From: a virus
Strand: one strand, 5' to 3'
IMG/VR virus record: IMGVR_UViG_3300047557_002406
Location: 1-25,066 of that record
Length of the DNA: 25,066 nt
Part shown: positions 14,388 to 21,677 of the stretch, piece after piece
Position numbering within the stretch: position 1 is the stretch's first letter
How the letters are laid out: each line of letters begins with the position of its first letter
Made by a program: the position numbers and the translations under genes
The notes under the pieces: generated by a model
What the model was told of the DNA's origin: nothing
The model's input: the letters and a program-made list of their open reading frames with translations, nothing else
Database searches by the model: none

Positions 14388-14504
14388 CCTGCGGCGCGAC
14401 GATGAGGACGCCTTTCTGCTGGCCACGTTGCTCTAGCGGACATTTTTTGACTATTTAAGGCCGCTTGGGCTGCCTAGCATGGGCTTATCTTCAGGAGCCA
14501 GCCC
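14388..14504. promoter_or_regulatory. Leader region before the protease-capsid gene
   Basis: A 117-bp stretch holding the tail of the alternative small frame (to 14436), then an AT-rich segment with TTTTTTGACTATTTAA (about 14443-14458) that stands out in this GC-rich DNA. TTGACT at 14447-14452 could be a -35 box, but no -10 box lies at 16-18 nt; TAGCAT (14475-14480) is 22 nt away. The start-codon hairpin follows. A promoter or regulator site is possible but unproven. Confidence 0.35.
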
Positions 14505-14508
14505 ATGC
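14477..14508 (+). promoter_or_regulatory. Hairpin enclosing the SD and start codon of the protease-capsid gene
   Basis: A perfect 9-bp inverted repeat: GCATGGGCT at 14477-14485 and AGCCCATGC at 14500-14508, with a 14-nt loop that contains AGGAG (14493-14497). The right arm contains the ATG at 14505. In mRNA the start codon would be paired while the SD sits in the loop. A second possible left arm, TGGGCT at 14466-14471, could compete for AGCCCA. This looks like translational control of capsid synthesis (inference). Confidence 0.55.
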
Positions 14509-16430
14509 GCAGCGAGCGTACCTTCCACCTCGAAACCAGAGCCGCCGACGATGGCGAGATCAGCCTGGCCGTCTCCTCCGAGGCGCCCTACGAGCGCTGG
14601 TGGGGCATCGAGATCCTGAGCCACGAGCCCGGCGCCGTGGACATGGCCCGCCTGGCCGATGGCCGCCATCCCCTGCTCCTGAATCACGACACCGAAAAGC
14701 AGATCGGCGTCATCGCCGCCGCCGAACTGGACCCCACCGCCCGCGTGCTGCGCGCCCGGGCCCGCTTCTCCCGTTCCGCCCTGGGTCAGGAAATCCTACA
14801 AGACGTGCAAGACGGCATCCGCTCCCTGGTATCCGTGGGCTACTCCATCGACGAGATCGAGGAGCTGGACCCGCAGCCGGACGCCTCCGGCGGACGCCGC
14901 GTGCTACGCACCCTGACCGGCGACGCCTTCGAGCGCGAGATGCAAACCCAACACGGCGAACACTGGCAGCGCGCCGGCCTGGCGGCCGCCCGCGCCAACG
15001 ACGCCACCCCGCCGACCTATCGGGTCACCCGCTGGACGCCGTTTGAGGTCTCCATCGTGCCTGTGCCGGCCGACACCACCGTGGGGATTGGCCGGGCCGC
15101 TGGCGCGGAACGCCGCCCCGAGCAAGAGCCTGTCCCCCCGCATTCCCCACACCCGGAGATCAAGATCATGTCCGACATCACCACCCCCAAGCCCGAGGAT
15201 ATGGAGCGCGCCCGCGTTGACGCCATCCTCAAGATGGGCGAGCAATATGCCAAGTACGTGGACCAGCGCGACGTGGCCACCGCCCTGCGCAACGCCCACA
15301 GCCCCGAGCAGTTCAAGGACCTGATCCTGGCCAAGATGGAGGCGCGCCATACCGACACCTCCGCCCTGCACCTGGGCCTGTCCGCCAAGGAGCGCCAGTC
15401 CTACTCCTTCGGACGCGCCCTGCAGGCCGCCATGACCGGCGACTGGACCAAGGCCGGCTTCGAGCTTGAGTGCTCGCGCGCCGTCGCCAAGCTGGTGGGC
15501 CAGGACCCGACCGGCTTCTATGTGCCGTTCGACACCTTCAAGCGTGACTTCAACGTCGGCACCGCCACCGAGGCCGGCAACCTGGTCCCCACCGAGCTGC
15601 GCACCGACCTCTACACCGACGTGCTGCGCAACGCCCTGGTGATGGGCCGCATGGGCGCCCGCATCCTCACCGGCCTGACCGGAAACGTGGACATCCCGCG
15701 CAAGACCACCGCCGGCACGATTGGCGTGTTGACGGAAATCGGCTCCGCCTCCGAGACCAACCCGGTGACCGCCAAGCTCACCCTGAGCCCGAAGCGCGTC
15801 GGCGCCTACGTGCAAGTATCCAAGCAGGCCCTGATCCAGGCCGCCCTTTCCCTGGAAAACATGATCCGCGACGACCTGGTCCAGGGCGCCGCCGTGCTCA
15901 TGGAATCCAAGATGATGTCCGGCACCGGCACCACCGAGATCCTCGGCCTGCGCAACGTCACCGGCATCGGTACCGTGGTCGGTGGCGCCAACGGCCTGGC
16001 TCCAACCTGGGGTCACCTGGTTGACCTGGAATCCGCCTGCGCGGTGGCCAACGCCGAGCCCGACATGGTTTCCGGCTACCTGGTCAACGCCAAGACCCGG
16101 GGCAAGTACAAGCAGACCCAGTACGGCACCAACCTGCCCATGATCTGGACCCCCGGCGATCAGCAACTGAACGGCTACCGCGTCGCGGTGAGCAACAACA
16201 TGCCGTCCAACCTGACCAAGGGCACCAGCACCACGGTCTGCTCCACCGGCCTGTTCGGCTCCGACTGGTCCATGGCCACCATCGGCCTGTTCGGCGCCCC
16301 CGACGTGACGGTGGACCCGTACAGCCTGGCCGCCACCGGCCAGGTCCAGATCACCCTGAGCCAGTTCGCCGACATGGTGGTCCGCCTGCCCGCGGCCTTC
16401 GCCAAGATCGACGACTGGATCACCGGCTGA
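14505..16430 (+). CDS. Prohead protease (S78)-HK97 major capsid protein fusion
   Basis: A 641-residue polyprotein. Residues 1 to about 195 are a U35/S78 HK97-type prohead protease: LLLNHD with catalytic H61, then GIRSLVSVGY with probable nucleophile S110. A Pro/Glu linker (about 200-220) joins it to a scaffold-like helical delta region (about 225-310) and an HK97-fold major capsid protein (about 330-641: TATEAGNLVPTEL, IPRKTTAGTIG, then YVQVSKQALIQAALSLE, and a C-terminal VRLPAAFAKIDDW). The protease would cleave itself and the delta region during head maturation. An internal in-frame ATG at 15168 (residue 222), preceded by GGAG, could give separate 420-residue capsid protein. There is no separate protease or capsid gene elsewhere in the window. 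Confidence 0.93.
   Translation: MRSERTFHLETRAADDGEISLAVSSEAPYERWWGIEILSHEPGAVDMARLADGRHPLLLNHDTEKQIGVIAAAELDPTARVLRARARFSRSALGQEILQDVQDGIRSLVSVGYSIDEIEELDPQPDASGGRRVLRTLTGDAFEREMQTQHGEHWQRAGLAAARANDATPPTYRVTRWTPFEVSIVPVPADTTVGIGRAAGAERRPEQEPVPPHSPHPEIKIMSDITTPKPEDMERARVDAILKMGEQYAKYVDQRDVATALRNAHSPEQFKDLILAKMEARHTDTSALHLGLSAKERQSYSFGRALQAAMTGDWTKAGFELECSRAVAKLVGQDPTGFYVPFDTFKRDFNVGTATEAGNLVPTELRTDLYTDVLRNALVMGRMGARILTGLTGNVDIPRKTTAGTIGVLTEIGSASETNPVTAKLTLSPKRVGAYVQVSKQALIQAALSLENMIRDDLVQGAAVLMESKMMSGTGTTEILGLRNVTGIGTVVGGANGLAPTWGHLVDLESACAVANAEPDMVSGYLVNAKTRGKYKQTQYGTNLPMIWTPGDQQLNGYRVAVSNNMPSNLTKGTSTTVCSTGLFGSDWSMATIGLFGAPDVTVDPYSLAATGQVQITLSQFADMVVRLPAAFAKIDDWITG
15155..15170 (+). promoter_or_regulatory. 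Possible internal ribosome site for free capsid protein
   Basis: GGAG at 15155-15158 with a 9-nt spacer to an in-frame ATG at 15168-15170. It lies exactly in the linker between protease and scaffold/capsid parts and is preceded by a Pro/His-rich stretch. Translation from here would give MSDITTPKPEDM... as a scaffold-capsid protein, which would let capsid exceed protease in amount. Confidence 0.45.
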
Positions 16431-16445
16431 TCGTAGCCTCACCCG

Positions 16446-16467
16446 AGCCGCCCCGCGAGGGGCGGTT
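16446..16467 (+). terminator. GC-rich hairpin after the capsid gene
   Basis: Seven base pairs CCGCCCC (16448-16454) and GGGGCGG (16459-16465) enclose a GCGA tetraloop of the stable GNRA type, extendable by a G-U and an A-T pair. Only TT follows rather than a T run, so it may be a weak terminator or an mRNA 3'-end stabiliser for the abundant capsid message. Confidence 0.5.
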
Positions 16468-16491
16468 CCCATGAGGCCACGAGGAGACAGA

Positions 16492-18036
16492 ATGAGCTGG
16501 TATCCGGACGCACCCCAAGGCGACGAAGCGGCCAAGTGCCGCTTCGACGTATTGCCCTATCTCGCCAAGGGTGGCATCGACATCGGCTGCGGCATGCGCA
16601 AGGTCTGGCCGCACCTGGTGGGCGTGGACAGCGGCCTGGACCAGCAGCTTTTCGGCATCCCGGTGAAGGCCGACCTGATGGTGGGCAACGCCGCGCGCAT
16701 GCCCCTGTTCGCCGACGAAGCCTTCCACGCCGCCTTTTCCAGCCACCTGCTGGAACACATGACCGACCCGCTGGCCGCCCTGCGCGAATGGTGGCGTCTC
16801 ATCAAGGTGGGCGGCCACCTGGTGCTCTACCTGCCCCACGCCGACCTCTACCCCAACATCGGCCAGCCCGGCGCCAACCCCGACCACAAGCACGATTTCC
16901 GCCCGGACGACGTGCTCGCCCTGCTGCGCCATGCCGCGCCCGACTGGGCCCTGGCGGAAAACCAGACCCGGCCCGAAGGCCTGGAATATTCCTTCCTGCT
17001 GGTGGTCAAGAAGCTGCCACCCGGCGCCGGCCAGCACGAAAGCCTGCCCATCCGCCCGGCCAAGACCGCCGCCGTGGTGCGCGTGGGCGGCCACGGCGAT
17101 GCCCTGTGGGCCTCGTCGCCGGTGGCGTTGCTGAAAGAGCGGGGCTACCACGTCACGGTCTACACCGCCCACACCGGCGCCGAAGTGCTGGCCCATGATC
17201 CCCACATCGACCGGCTTATCAGCCTGCCCGACGGCATCCTCACCGATGAGGACCTGATCGCCTACTGGGCCCATGAAGCGCCCAAGTACGACTCGTTCAC
17301 CAACCTCATCGGCTCCGTCGAGGTGCGCCTGCTGGCCCACGCCAACGAGCCCGCCTTCTACCTGCCCGCCGCCGTGCGCCAAAAGTTCATGAACATGAAC
17401 TACCTGGAAGTGGTGCACGACTATGCCGAGATGCCCTACGACTTCCGCCAAAAGTTTTACCCCAACGAGTTCGAGGCGGCCTGGGCCAAGGAACAGCGCG
17501 AGCGCCTGGCCGGCCCGGTGGTGGTCATCAACCCGGCCGGCTCCGGCCCCACCAAGTTCTGGCCCCACACAATGGCCATGGCCCGCAAGCTGGCCGGGCA
17601 CGGCGTGCATTCCGTCATCCTGGGCGACCTGGACTACGCCATGGCCGCCGACATCGAAGACGTGGAACCCTGGATACACGTGGTTGGCAAGGCCTGGCCG
17701 GTGCGCGCCGCCCTGGCCTACGCCCAGGTGGCCGACGCCGTGGTGGCCACGGAAAGCCTCATCGCCAACAGCGTGGCCATGGAGGACATGCTGAAGGTGG
17801 TGACGCTTTCTCACAGCAGCAACGAGAACCTGACCAAGCACTGGAATAACACGGCGGCCATCGAACCCAAGGCCATCGCCTGCCATCCCTGCCACCGCAT
17901 CCACGGCCACACCTTCGCCTTCTGCCAGGTGGACACCGCCACCGGCTGCAGCGCCTGCCAGGCCGCCGCCGGCCCCGACCTGGTGGCCGGCATCGTGCTC
18001 GACTGGCTGCGCCGCCGCCAGGAGCGCGCCGCATGA
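16492..18036 (+). CDS. SAM methyltransferase-GT9 glycosyltransferase fusion
   Basis: A 514-residue two-domain enzyme. Residues about 15-175 are a class I methyltransferase: motif I IDIGCG at 29-34, an acidic GVDSG next strand near 44, MPLFADEAFHAAFSSHLLEHM near 76-95 and a WWRLIKVGGHLVLYLPH strand near 100-116. Residues about 193-514 resemble glycosyltransferase family 9 (heptosyltransferase-like): VVRVGGHGDALWASSPVALL at the N-terminal subdomain, VVVINPAGSG near 343-352 and VADAVVATESLIANSVAM near 413-430. A C-terminal Cys/His cluster (ACHPCHRIHG, then CSACQ) ends the protein. The start at 16492 is chosen over 16471 because GAGGAG (16481-16486) lies 5 nt upstream. It sits between capsid and head-tail joining genes and overlaps the latter by 4 nt. 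Substrate is unknown: phage capsid, host LPS or DNA are all open. Confidence 0.82.
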   Translation: MSWYPDAPQGDEAAKCRFDVLPYLAKGGIDIGCGMRKVWPHLVGVDSGLDQQLFGIPVKADLMVGNAARMPLFADEAFHAAFSSHLLEHMTDPLAALREWWRLIKVGGHLVLYLPHADLYPNIGQPGANPDHKHDFRPDDVLALLRHAAPDWALAENQTRPEGLEYSFLLVVKKLPPGAGQHESLPIRPAKTAAVVRVGGHGDALWASSPVALLKERGYHVTVYTAHTGAEVLAHDPHIDRLISLPDGILTDEDLIAYWAHEAPKYDSFTNLIGSVEVRLLAHANEPAFYLPAAVRQKFMNMNYLEVVHDYAEMPYDFRQKFYPNEFEAAWAKEQRERLAGPVVVINPAGSGPTKFWPHTMAMARKLAGHGVHSVILGDLDYAMAADIEDVEPWIHVVGKAWPVRAALAYAQVADAVVATESLIANSVAMEDMLKVVTLSHSSNENLTKHWNNTAAIEPKAIACHPCHRIHGHTFAFCQVDTATGCSACQAAAGPDLVAGIVLDWLRRRQERAA

Positions 18037-18323
18037 CCTTGCGCGCCGCCCTGCTGGAAAGCGAAAGCGCCCGCCGCGTGACGGCCGCCCTGGCCAACGC
18101 CACCCTGACCTGGGGCGCCTACAGCGCCGACGGCGTGCTCGACAGCGCCTATGCCGACCGCCTGGGCCTGGTGAGCAAGGAAACCCGCTTCACCGCCCTG
18201 GCCAGCGCCCTGCCGGCCATCGCCCAGGGCGCCGCCGTCACGGTGGGCGGCGTGGCCTACACCGTGCGCAACGTGGAACCCGACAACACCGGCCTGCTGG
18301 CCCTGGTGCTGGAGCGCGCCTGA
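18033..18323 (+). CDS. Head-tail joining protein, lambda FII-like
   Basis: A 96-residue protein whose C-terminal half is beta-rich (AVTVGGVAYTVRNVEPDNTGLLALVLE), the typical end of the FII/Phage_attach family, with a helical N-terminus (LRAALLESESARRVTAALANA). FII completes the head and connects it to the tail. It overlaps the upstream fusion enzyme by 4 nt and precedes the tail terminator, the same order as in lambda. Confidence 0.75.
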   Translation: MTLRAALLESESARRVTAALANATLTWGAYSADGVLDSAYADRLGLVSKETRFTALASALPAIAQGAAVTVGGVAYTVRNVEPDNTGLLALVLERA

Positions 18324-18337
18324 TGGTGGGCAAGTAA

Positions 18338-18781
18338 ATGGCCGATCACCTCCACAAGCAGATCCGCGCCGCCCTGGTGACCGCCCTGACCGGCCTGACC
18401 ACCAGCGGCGCCCGGGTTTACGCCAACCGGCTCTATCCCATGGACAGCGCCAACCTGCCCGGCTTGCGCATCTTCCTGGACGGCGAGGAGGCCGAAATCC
18501 TCACCGTCCACGGCCCCGCCGTCTATGACCGCCGCCTGGCCCTGTCCGTGGAATGCTGCGCCAGCGCCGTCAGCGGCCTGGACGACACCCTGGATCTGAT
18601 GTCCAAGGAAGTCGAGATCGCCCTGGCCTCCGGCATCACCGTCGCCGGCCGCAACCTGCCCCTGACCTACGCCGGCATGGCCTTTGAAGACCTGCCCGGC
18701 GACAAGCCCGCCGGCGTCAAGCGCCTCACCTTTTCCCTCCCGTTCGCGGCCGCAGCCAACGCCCCGGACACCCTCGTCTAA
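18338..18781 (+). CDS. Tail terminator, lambda gpU-like
   Basis: A 147-residue alpha/beta protein: an N-terminal helix (HLHKQIRAALVTALTGL), a strand pair (GARVYANRLYP, LRIFLDGEEAEI), a strand-rich core (RRLALSVECCA), a long helix (LDDTLDLMSKEVEIAL), and a final RLTFSLPF strand. This order fits the gpU/tail-terminator fold, the ring that caps tail polymerisation and joins it to the head. Its position between FII-like and tail-tube genes supports the call. Confidence 0.75.
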   Translation: MADHLHKQIRAALVTALTGLTTSGARVYANRLYPMDSANLPGLRIFLDGEEAEILTVHGPAVYDRRLALSVECCASAVSGLDDTLDLMSKEVEIALASGITVAGRNLPLTYAGMAFEDLPGDKPAGVKRLTFSLPFAAAANAPDTLV

Positions 18782-18792
18782 GGAGTCACACC

Positions 18793-19455
18793 ATGGCCAC
18801 CATCACCAAATGGAGCAACGTGGCGATTGCCGTGCAATCCGCCCTTGCCGCCGCCAAGACCATCACCGGCATCACCAAGGCCGCGCCCGGCGTGGTCACC
18901 TCCGTGGCCCACGGCTACAGCAACGGCGACTATGTCTATTTGGACGTGCTCGGCATGCGCCAGATCCATGACCGCGTGTTCAGGATCGTCAACAAGGCCG
19001 ACGACACCTTCCAGCTCGAAGCCGTGTCCGGCGGCAGCGGCATCGACACCAGCGCCTTCGACACCTTCACCAGCGGCAGCGCCTACAAGATCACCTTCGG
19101 CACCTCGATCACCACCGCCACCAGCATGAACATGACCGGCGGCAACTTCGAGAGCCTGGACGCCACCACCATCCACGACACCCAGCGCATCGTGGTGCCC
19201 GGCCTGCCCGACGAGACCAAGGCCGAGTTCGAGAACCTGTGGGACCCCACCGACGCCGGCCAGATCGCCCTCAAGGCGGCCAGCGATTCCCAGGCCAAAC
19301 TTGCCTTCAAGTTCACCTTCGGCACCGGCGGCAAGATCATGGTGTTCGTGGGCTATGTCGGCTTCGCCGGCGCGCCCCAGGGCGGCGCCCAGGAGATCGT
19401 CAAGACCTCGGCGATCATCACCAGCCAGGGCACGCCCACCTACTACAGCGCCTAA
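18793..19455 (+). CDS. Major tail tube protein, gpV-like
   Basis: A 220-residue beta-rich protein. Residues about 28-80 (APGVVTSVAHGYSNGDYVYL, RVFRIVNKADDTFQLE) resemble a small FCCH-like/ubiquitin-activating E1-type beta insert found in some phage proteins. The rest, including DTQRIVVPGLPDETKAEFE and the ending FVGYVGFAGAPQGG...TSAIITSQGTPTYYS, fits a siphovirus tail-tube subunit with a long beta hairpin. The hexameric tube forms the DNA channel. A strong SD (AAGGAG 18780-18785) suits a highly expressed structural protein. The tail chaperone genes follow. Confidence 0.85.
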   Translation: MATITKWSNVAIAVQSALAAAKTITGITKAAPGVVTSVAHGYSNGDYVYLDVLGMRQIHDRVFRIVNKADDTFQLEAVSGGSGIDTSAFDTFTSGSAYKITFGTSITTATSMNMTGGNFESLDATTIHDTQRIVVPGLPDETKAEFENLWDPTDAGQIALKAASDSQAKLAFKFTFGTGGKIMVFVGYVGFAGAPQGGAQEIVKTSAIITSQGTPTYYSA

Positions 19456-19458
19456 CCC

Positions 19459-19788
19459 ATGTCGGCCCTCGACAAGCGCCACAAGGCCCGGGAGTCCGTG
19501 GTCGCCGCCGGCGGCCACGCCTACACCCTGCGCCGGCCCACCGCCGCCCAGCTCGCCCGCCTGTCCGACGGCTCCCGCCTGGACATGCTGCGCGAATGCG
19601 TGGTGGGCTGGGACCTGCGCTACCTGGATCTGTTCCCCGGCGGCGACCCGGTGCCCGCCGTGTTCACGCCTGAACTCTGGTCCGACTGGCTGGACGACAA
19701 CCCGGACCTCTGGGCCCCTCTCGGCGAAGCCCTGCTGGCCCTCATCCGCGCCCACCACGAAGCCCTGGAGGCCGCCGAAAAAAACTGA
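19459..19788 (+). CDS. Tail assembly chaperone, gpG-like
   Basis: A 109-residue protein with basic N-terminus, a beta segment (VVAAGGHAYTLRRPTAAQLARL) and a helical acidic C-terminus ending EAAEKN. It lies between tail tube and tape measure, the fixed position of lambda G. It binds the tape measure during tail assembly. The last sense codons GAA AAA AAC, followed directly by TGA, form a -1 slippery sequence that extends it into the next frame (see the frameshifted product). Confidence 0.8.
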   Translation: MSALDKRHKARESVVAAGGHAYTLRRPTAAQLARLSDGSRLDMLRECVVGWDLRYLDLFPGGDPVPAVFTPELWSDWLDDNPDLWAPLGEALLALIRAHHEALEAAEKN

Positions 19789-19997
19789 TTGCCTGGGTTG
19801 AGCGCGCACAGATGCCGCTTGGCCCAGGCGCAAGCTGCGACGCCGCCACCGCCCTGGCGATCAAGGCCTGGAACTGGATGGGCGGGACGATAGACTGGGC
19901 CGGCCTGCCCCTGGTGGCAAGCATGCTCGGCATCGAGGACCTGGAAATCCTGGTGGCGCAACTCGCCGCCTTGCGTGACTGGCAACGGAAAACCTGA
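19459..19997 (+). CDS. Frameshifted tail assembly chaperone, gpGT-like
   Basis: Expected product of a -1 slip at 19779-19785: the 109 residues of the gpG-like protein plus about 70 more (LIAWVERAQMPLGPGASCDA... to AALRDWQRKT). The extension is helical with many Trp and Leu (IKAWNWMGGTIDW, GIEDLEILVAQLAAL). Lambda makes gpG and gpGT in the same way to chaperone the tape measure. The second frame has no good independent start before ATG 19812 and no SD there, so fusion is favoured. Its stop overlaps the tape-measure start as TGATG. Coordinates span the whole frameshifted product; the frame changes at 19785. Confidence 0.8.
19779..19785 (+). promoter_or_regulatory. Programmed -1 ribosomal frameshift site A_AAA_AAC
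   Basis: The heptamer A AAA AAC is in the correct zero-frame phase (GAA AAA AAC TGA). It is immediately followed by the zero-frame stop and is a canonical X_XXY_YYZ slippery sequence. A -1 slip enters a frame open from 19785 to 19997. The uninterrupted run of seven A (19778-19784) could also allow polymerase slippage. Confidence 0.85.
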
Positions 19998-21676
19998 TGG
20001 CCGACAACAAGACCTCGATCCTCCTCACCGCCGACGACCGCACCCGCGCCGCCTTCGAGAGCGCCAAGCGCGGGCTGGCCGGGCTGGAGACCTCCGCCCG
20101 CAGCATCAACGGCGTGCTCGCCGGCCTGGGCGCCGGTGTCTCCGCCGGGGCCCTGACCGCCTTCGTCAAGGGCACCATCGACGCGGCGGACAGCATGAAC
20201 GACATGGCCATCCGCACCGGCACCAGCGTCGAGGCCCTGGCCCGCTACCAGCTCGCGGCCAAGCAATCCGGCACCGACCTGGAAAGCCTGTCGCAAGCCA
20301 TGGGCAAGCTGTCCGTGTACATGGCCAAGAACGCCGACGAGGCCGCAAGGCTGGGCATCACCGCGAAAGACCCGGTGGACGCCTTCGCCCAGTTGGCCGA
20401 CGTGATCGGCCAGGTGGAAGACCCGGCCCAGCGCAACGCACTGGCCATGAAGGTCCTGGGCAAGTCCTATGCCGAGGTGATGCCCCTGCTGGCCCAGGGC
20501 GGCGACGCCCTGCGAGAACAATCCGCCGCCGCCGGCCCCTACGCGGAACGCATGGCCACCCTGGCCAAGGCCGCCGACGAGTTCAACGACAGCCTGGCGT
20601 CCATCGGCCAAAGCGCGCAGTCGGCCATGTTGCCCATGGTGCAATACCTGACCGCCACCGCGAATGCCGCCGCGCAGGCCGCCGAAGGGCTGGAAGGCAT
20701 GGAGGCCGCCCTGGCCGGCCTGGGGCAGTTCGGCACCGTGGGCCAGACCGTGGCCGTCACCTGGACCAACGTCGCCTATGTGTTCGACCAGGTTGGCACC
20801 GAGATCGGCGGCATCGCCGCCCAGCTCGCGGCCCTGGCCACCGGCGACTTCAAGGGCGCGGGCACCATCTCCAAAGCCATGAAGGAAGACGCCGCCGCCG
20901 CCCGCGCGGAACTGGACGCCCTGGAACAGCGCATCCTCAACCCCGCGCCCACCCTCACCAAGGTCGGCGGCAACCGCTACAGCGGCGCCACCGACTTCAT
21001 CAAGGAGCAGGAAAAGGCCATCGCCGCCCTGTCCAAGGGCGGCAAGGACCTGGGCGACTTCTTCGGCGACGATGACGCCGACAAGATCAACAAGGCCCTG
21101 GCCAAGGCCTTCGATACCAAGCCCCTGGACGATTACCTGGCCAGCTTCGCCGACCGCCGCACCAAGATCGTCGCCGAATACGCCAAGTTGAAAGCCGACC
21201 TGACCGGCACCGCCAACCAGCCCGGCGCTACCTCCACCGACTTCGCCGTGGACCTCACCCGGGGCCGCGAGGCCCTGGCCCGGGGCGACGCCGCCGGCGC
21301 CTCCGCCTTCGCCGCCAACGCCAAGGCCACCCTGGGCAACTACAAGGAAGGCGGCGGCGACGCCACCGTGGCCGGCTACCTGTCCGAGCAGCTCAAGGCG
21401 TTTGAACTCTCCATGGTGGATGCCGAGGAAAAGACCGCCAACGCCGCCGCCAGCGCCCTGCGCAAGTCCCTCGACGCCGCCGCCGCCCAGGTAGCCCAGA
21501 TGGACCCCATCGTCGTGCCCCTGGCCTCGGAAGCCATCGCCAACGACCTGCGCGCCAGCATCGACATCATTCGCAAGGAACTGGCCGCCAACCCGCTCAA
21601 GATCCCGGTGCAAGCCACCAGCCCGCAGGGGGTCTACACCCTGACCGGCACCTCCACCGCCGTGGGAGCCCGCTGA
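19997..21676 (+). CDS. Tail tape measure protein
   Basis: A 559-residue, Ala/Lys/Asp-rich, mainly helical protein. The N-terminus has the coiled-coil pattern seen in tape measures (LTADDRTRAAFESAKRGLAGLETSARSIN), then a hydrophobic Gly/Ala segment (VLAGLGAGVSAGALTAFV, about 40-57), a conserved-looking block LARYQLAAKQSGTDLESLSQAMGKL (about 82-106), and a second hydrophobic region around 255-290. It sets tail length and may help DNA entry. It directly follows the G/GT chaperones. At about 0.15 nm per residue, a tail near 80-90 nm would be expected (estimate, not measured). It is short next to lambda gpH (853 residues). Confidence 0.9.
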   Translation: MADNKTSILLTADDRTRAAFESAKRGLAGLETSARSINGVLAGLGAGVSAGALTAFVKGTIDAADSMNDMAIRTGTSVEALARYQLAAKQSGTDLESLSQAMGKLSVYMAKNADEAARLGITAKDPVDAFAQLADVIGQVEDPAQRNALAMKVLGKSYAEVMPLLAQGGDALREQSAAAGPYAERMATLAKAADEFNDSLASIGQSAQSAMLPMVQYLTATANAAAQAAEGLEGMEAALAGLGQFGTVGQTVAVTWTNVAYVFDQVGTEIGGIAAQLAALATGDFKGAGTISKAMKEDAAAARAELDALEQRILNPAPTLTKVGGNRYSGATDFIKEQEKAIAALSKGGKDLGDFFGDDDADKINKALAKAFDTKPLDDYLASFADRRTKIVAEYAKLKADLTGTANQPGATSTDFAVDLTRGREALARGDAAGASAFAANAKATLGNYKEGGGDATVAGYLSEQLKAFELSMVDAEEKTANAAASALRKSLDAAAAQVAQMDPIVVPLASEAIANDLRASIDIIRKELAANPLKIPVQATSPQGVYTLTGTSTAVGAR

Positions 21677-21677
21677 C

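Noticed and set aside
14447-14480. Sigma-70 promoter before the capsid gene
   Set aside because: TTGACT is a fair -35, but the best -10-like hexamer is 22 nt away. Kept only as a low-confidence leader region.
16471-16491. Earlier ATG for the methyltransferase-glycosyltransferase
   Set aside because: No SD precedes 16471, while GAGGAG sits 5 nt before 16492. The extra residues would only translate the SD region.
19812-19997. Independent 61-residue gene starting at ATG 19812
   Set aside because: No ribosome site is present, and the frame is open back to the slippery heptamer in the -1 phase, so a frameshift fusion explains it better.
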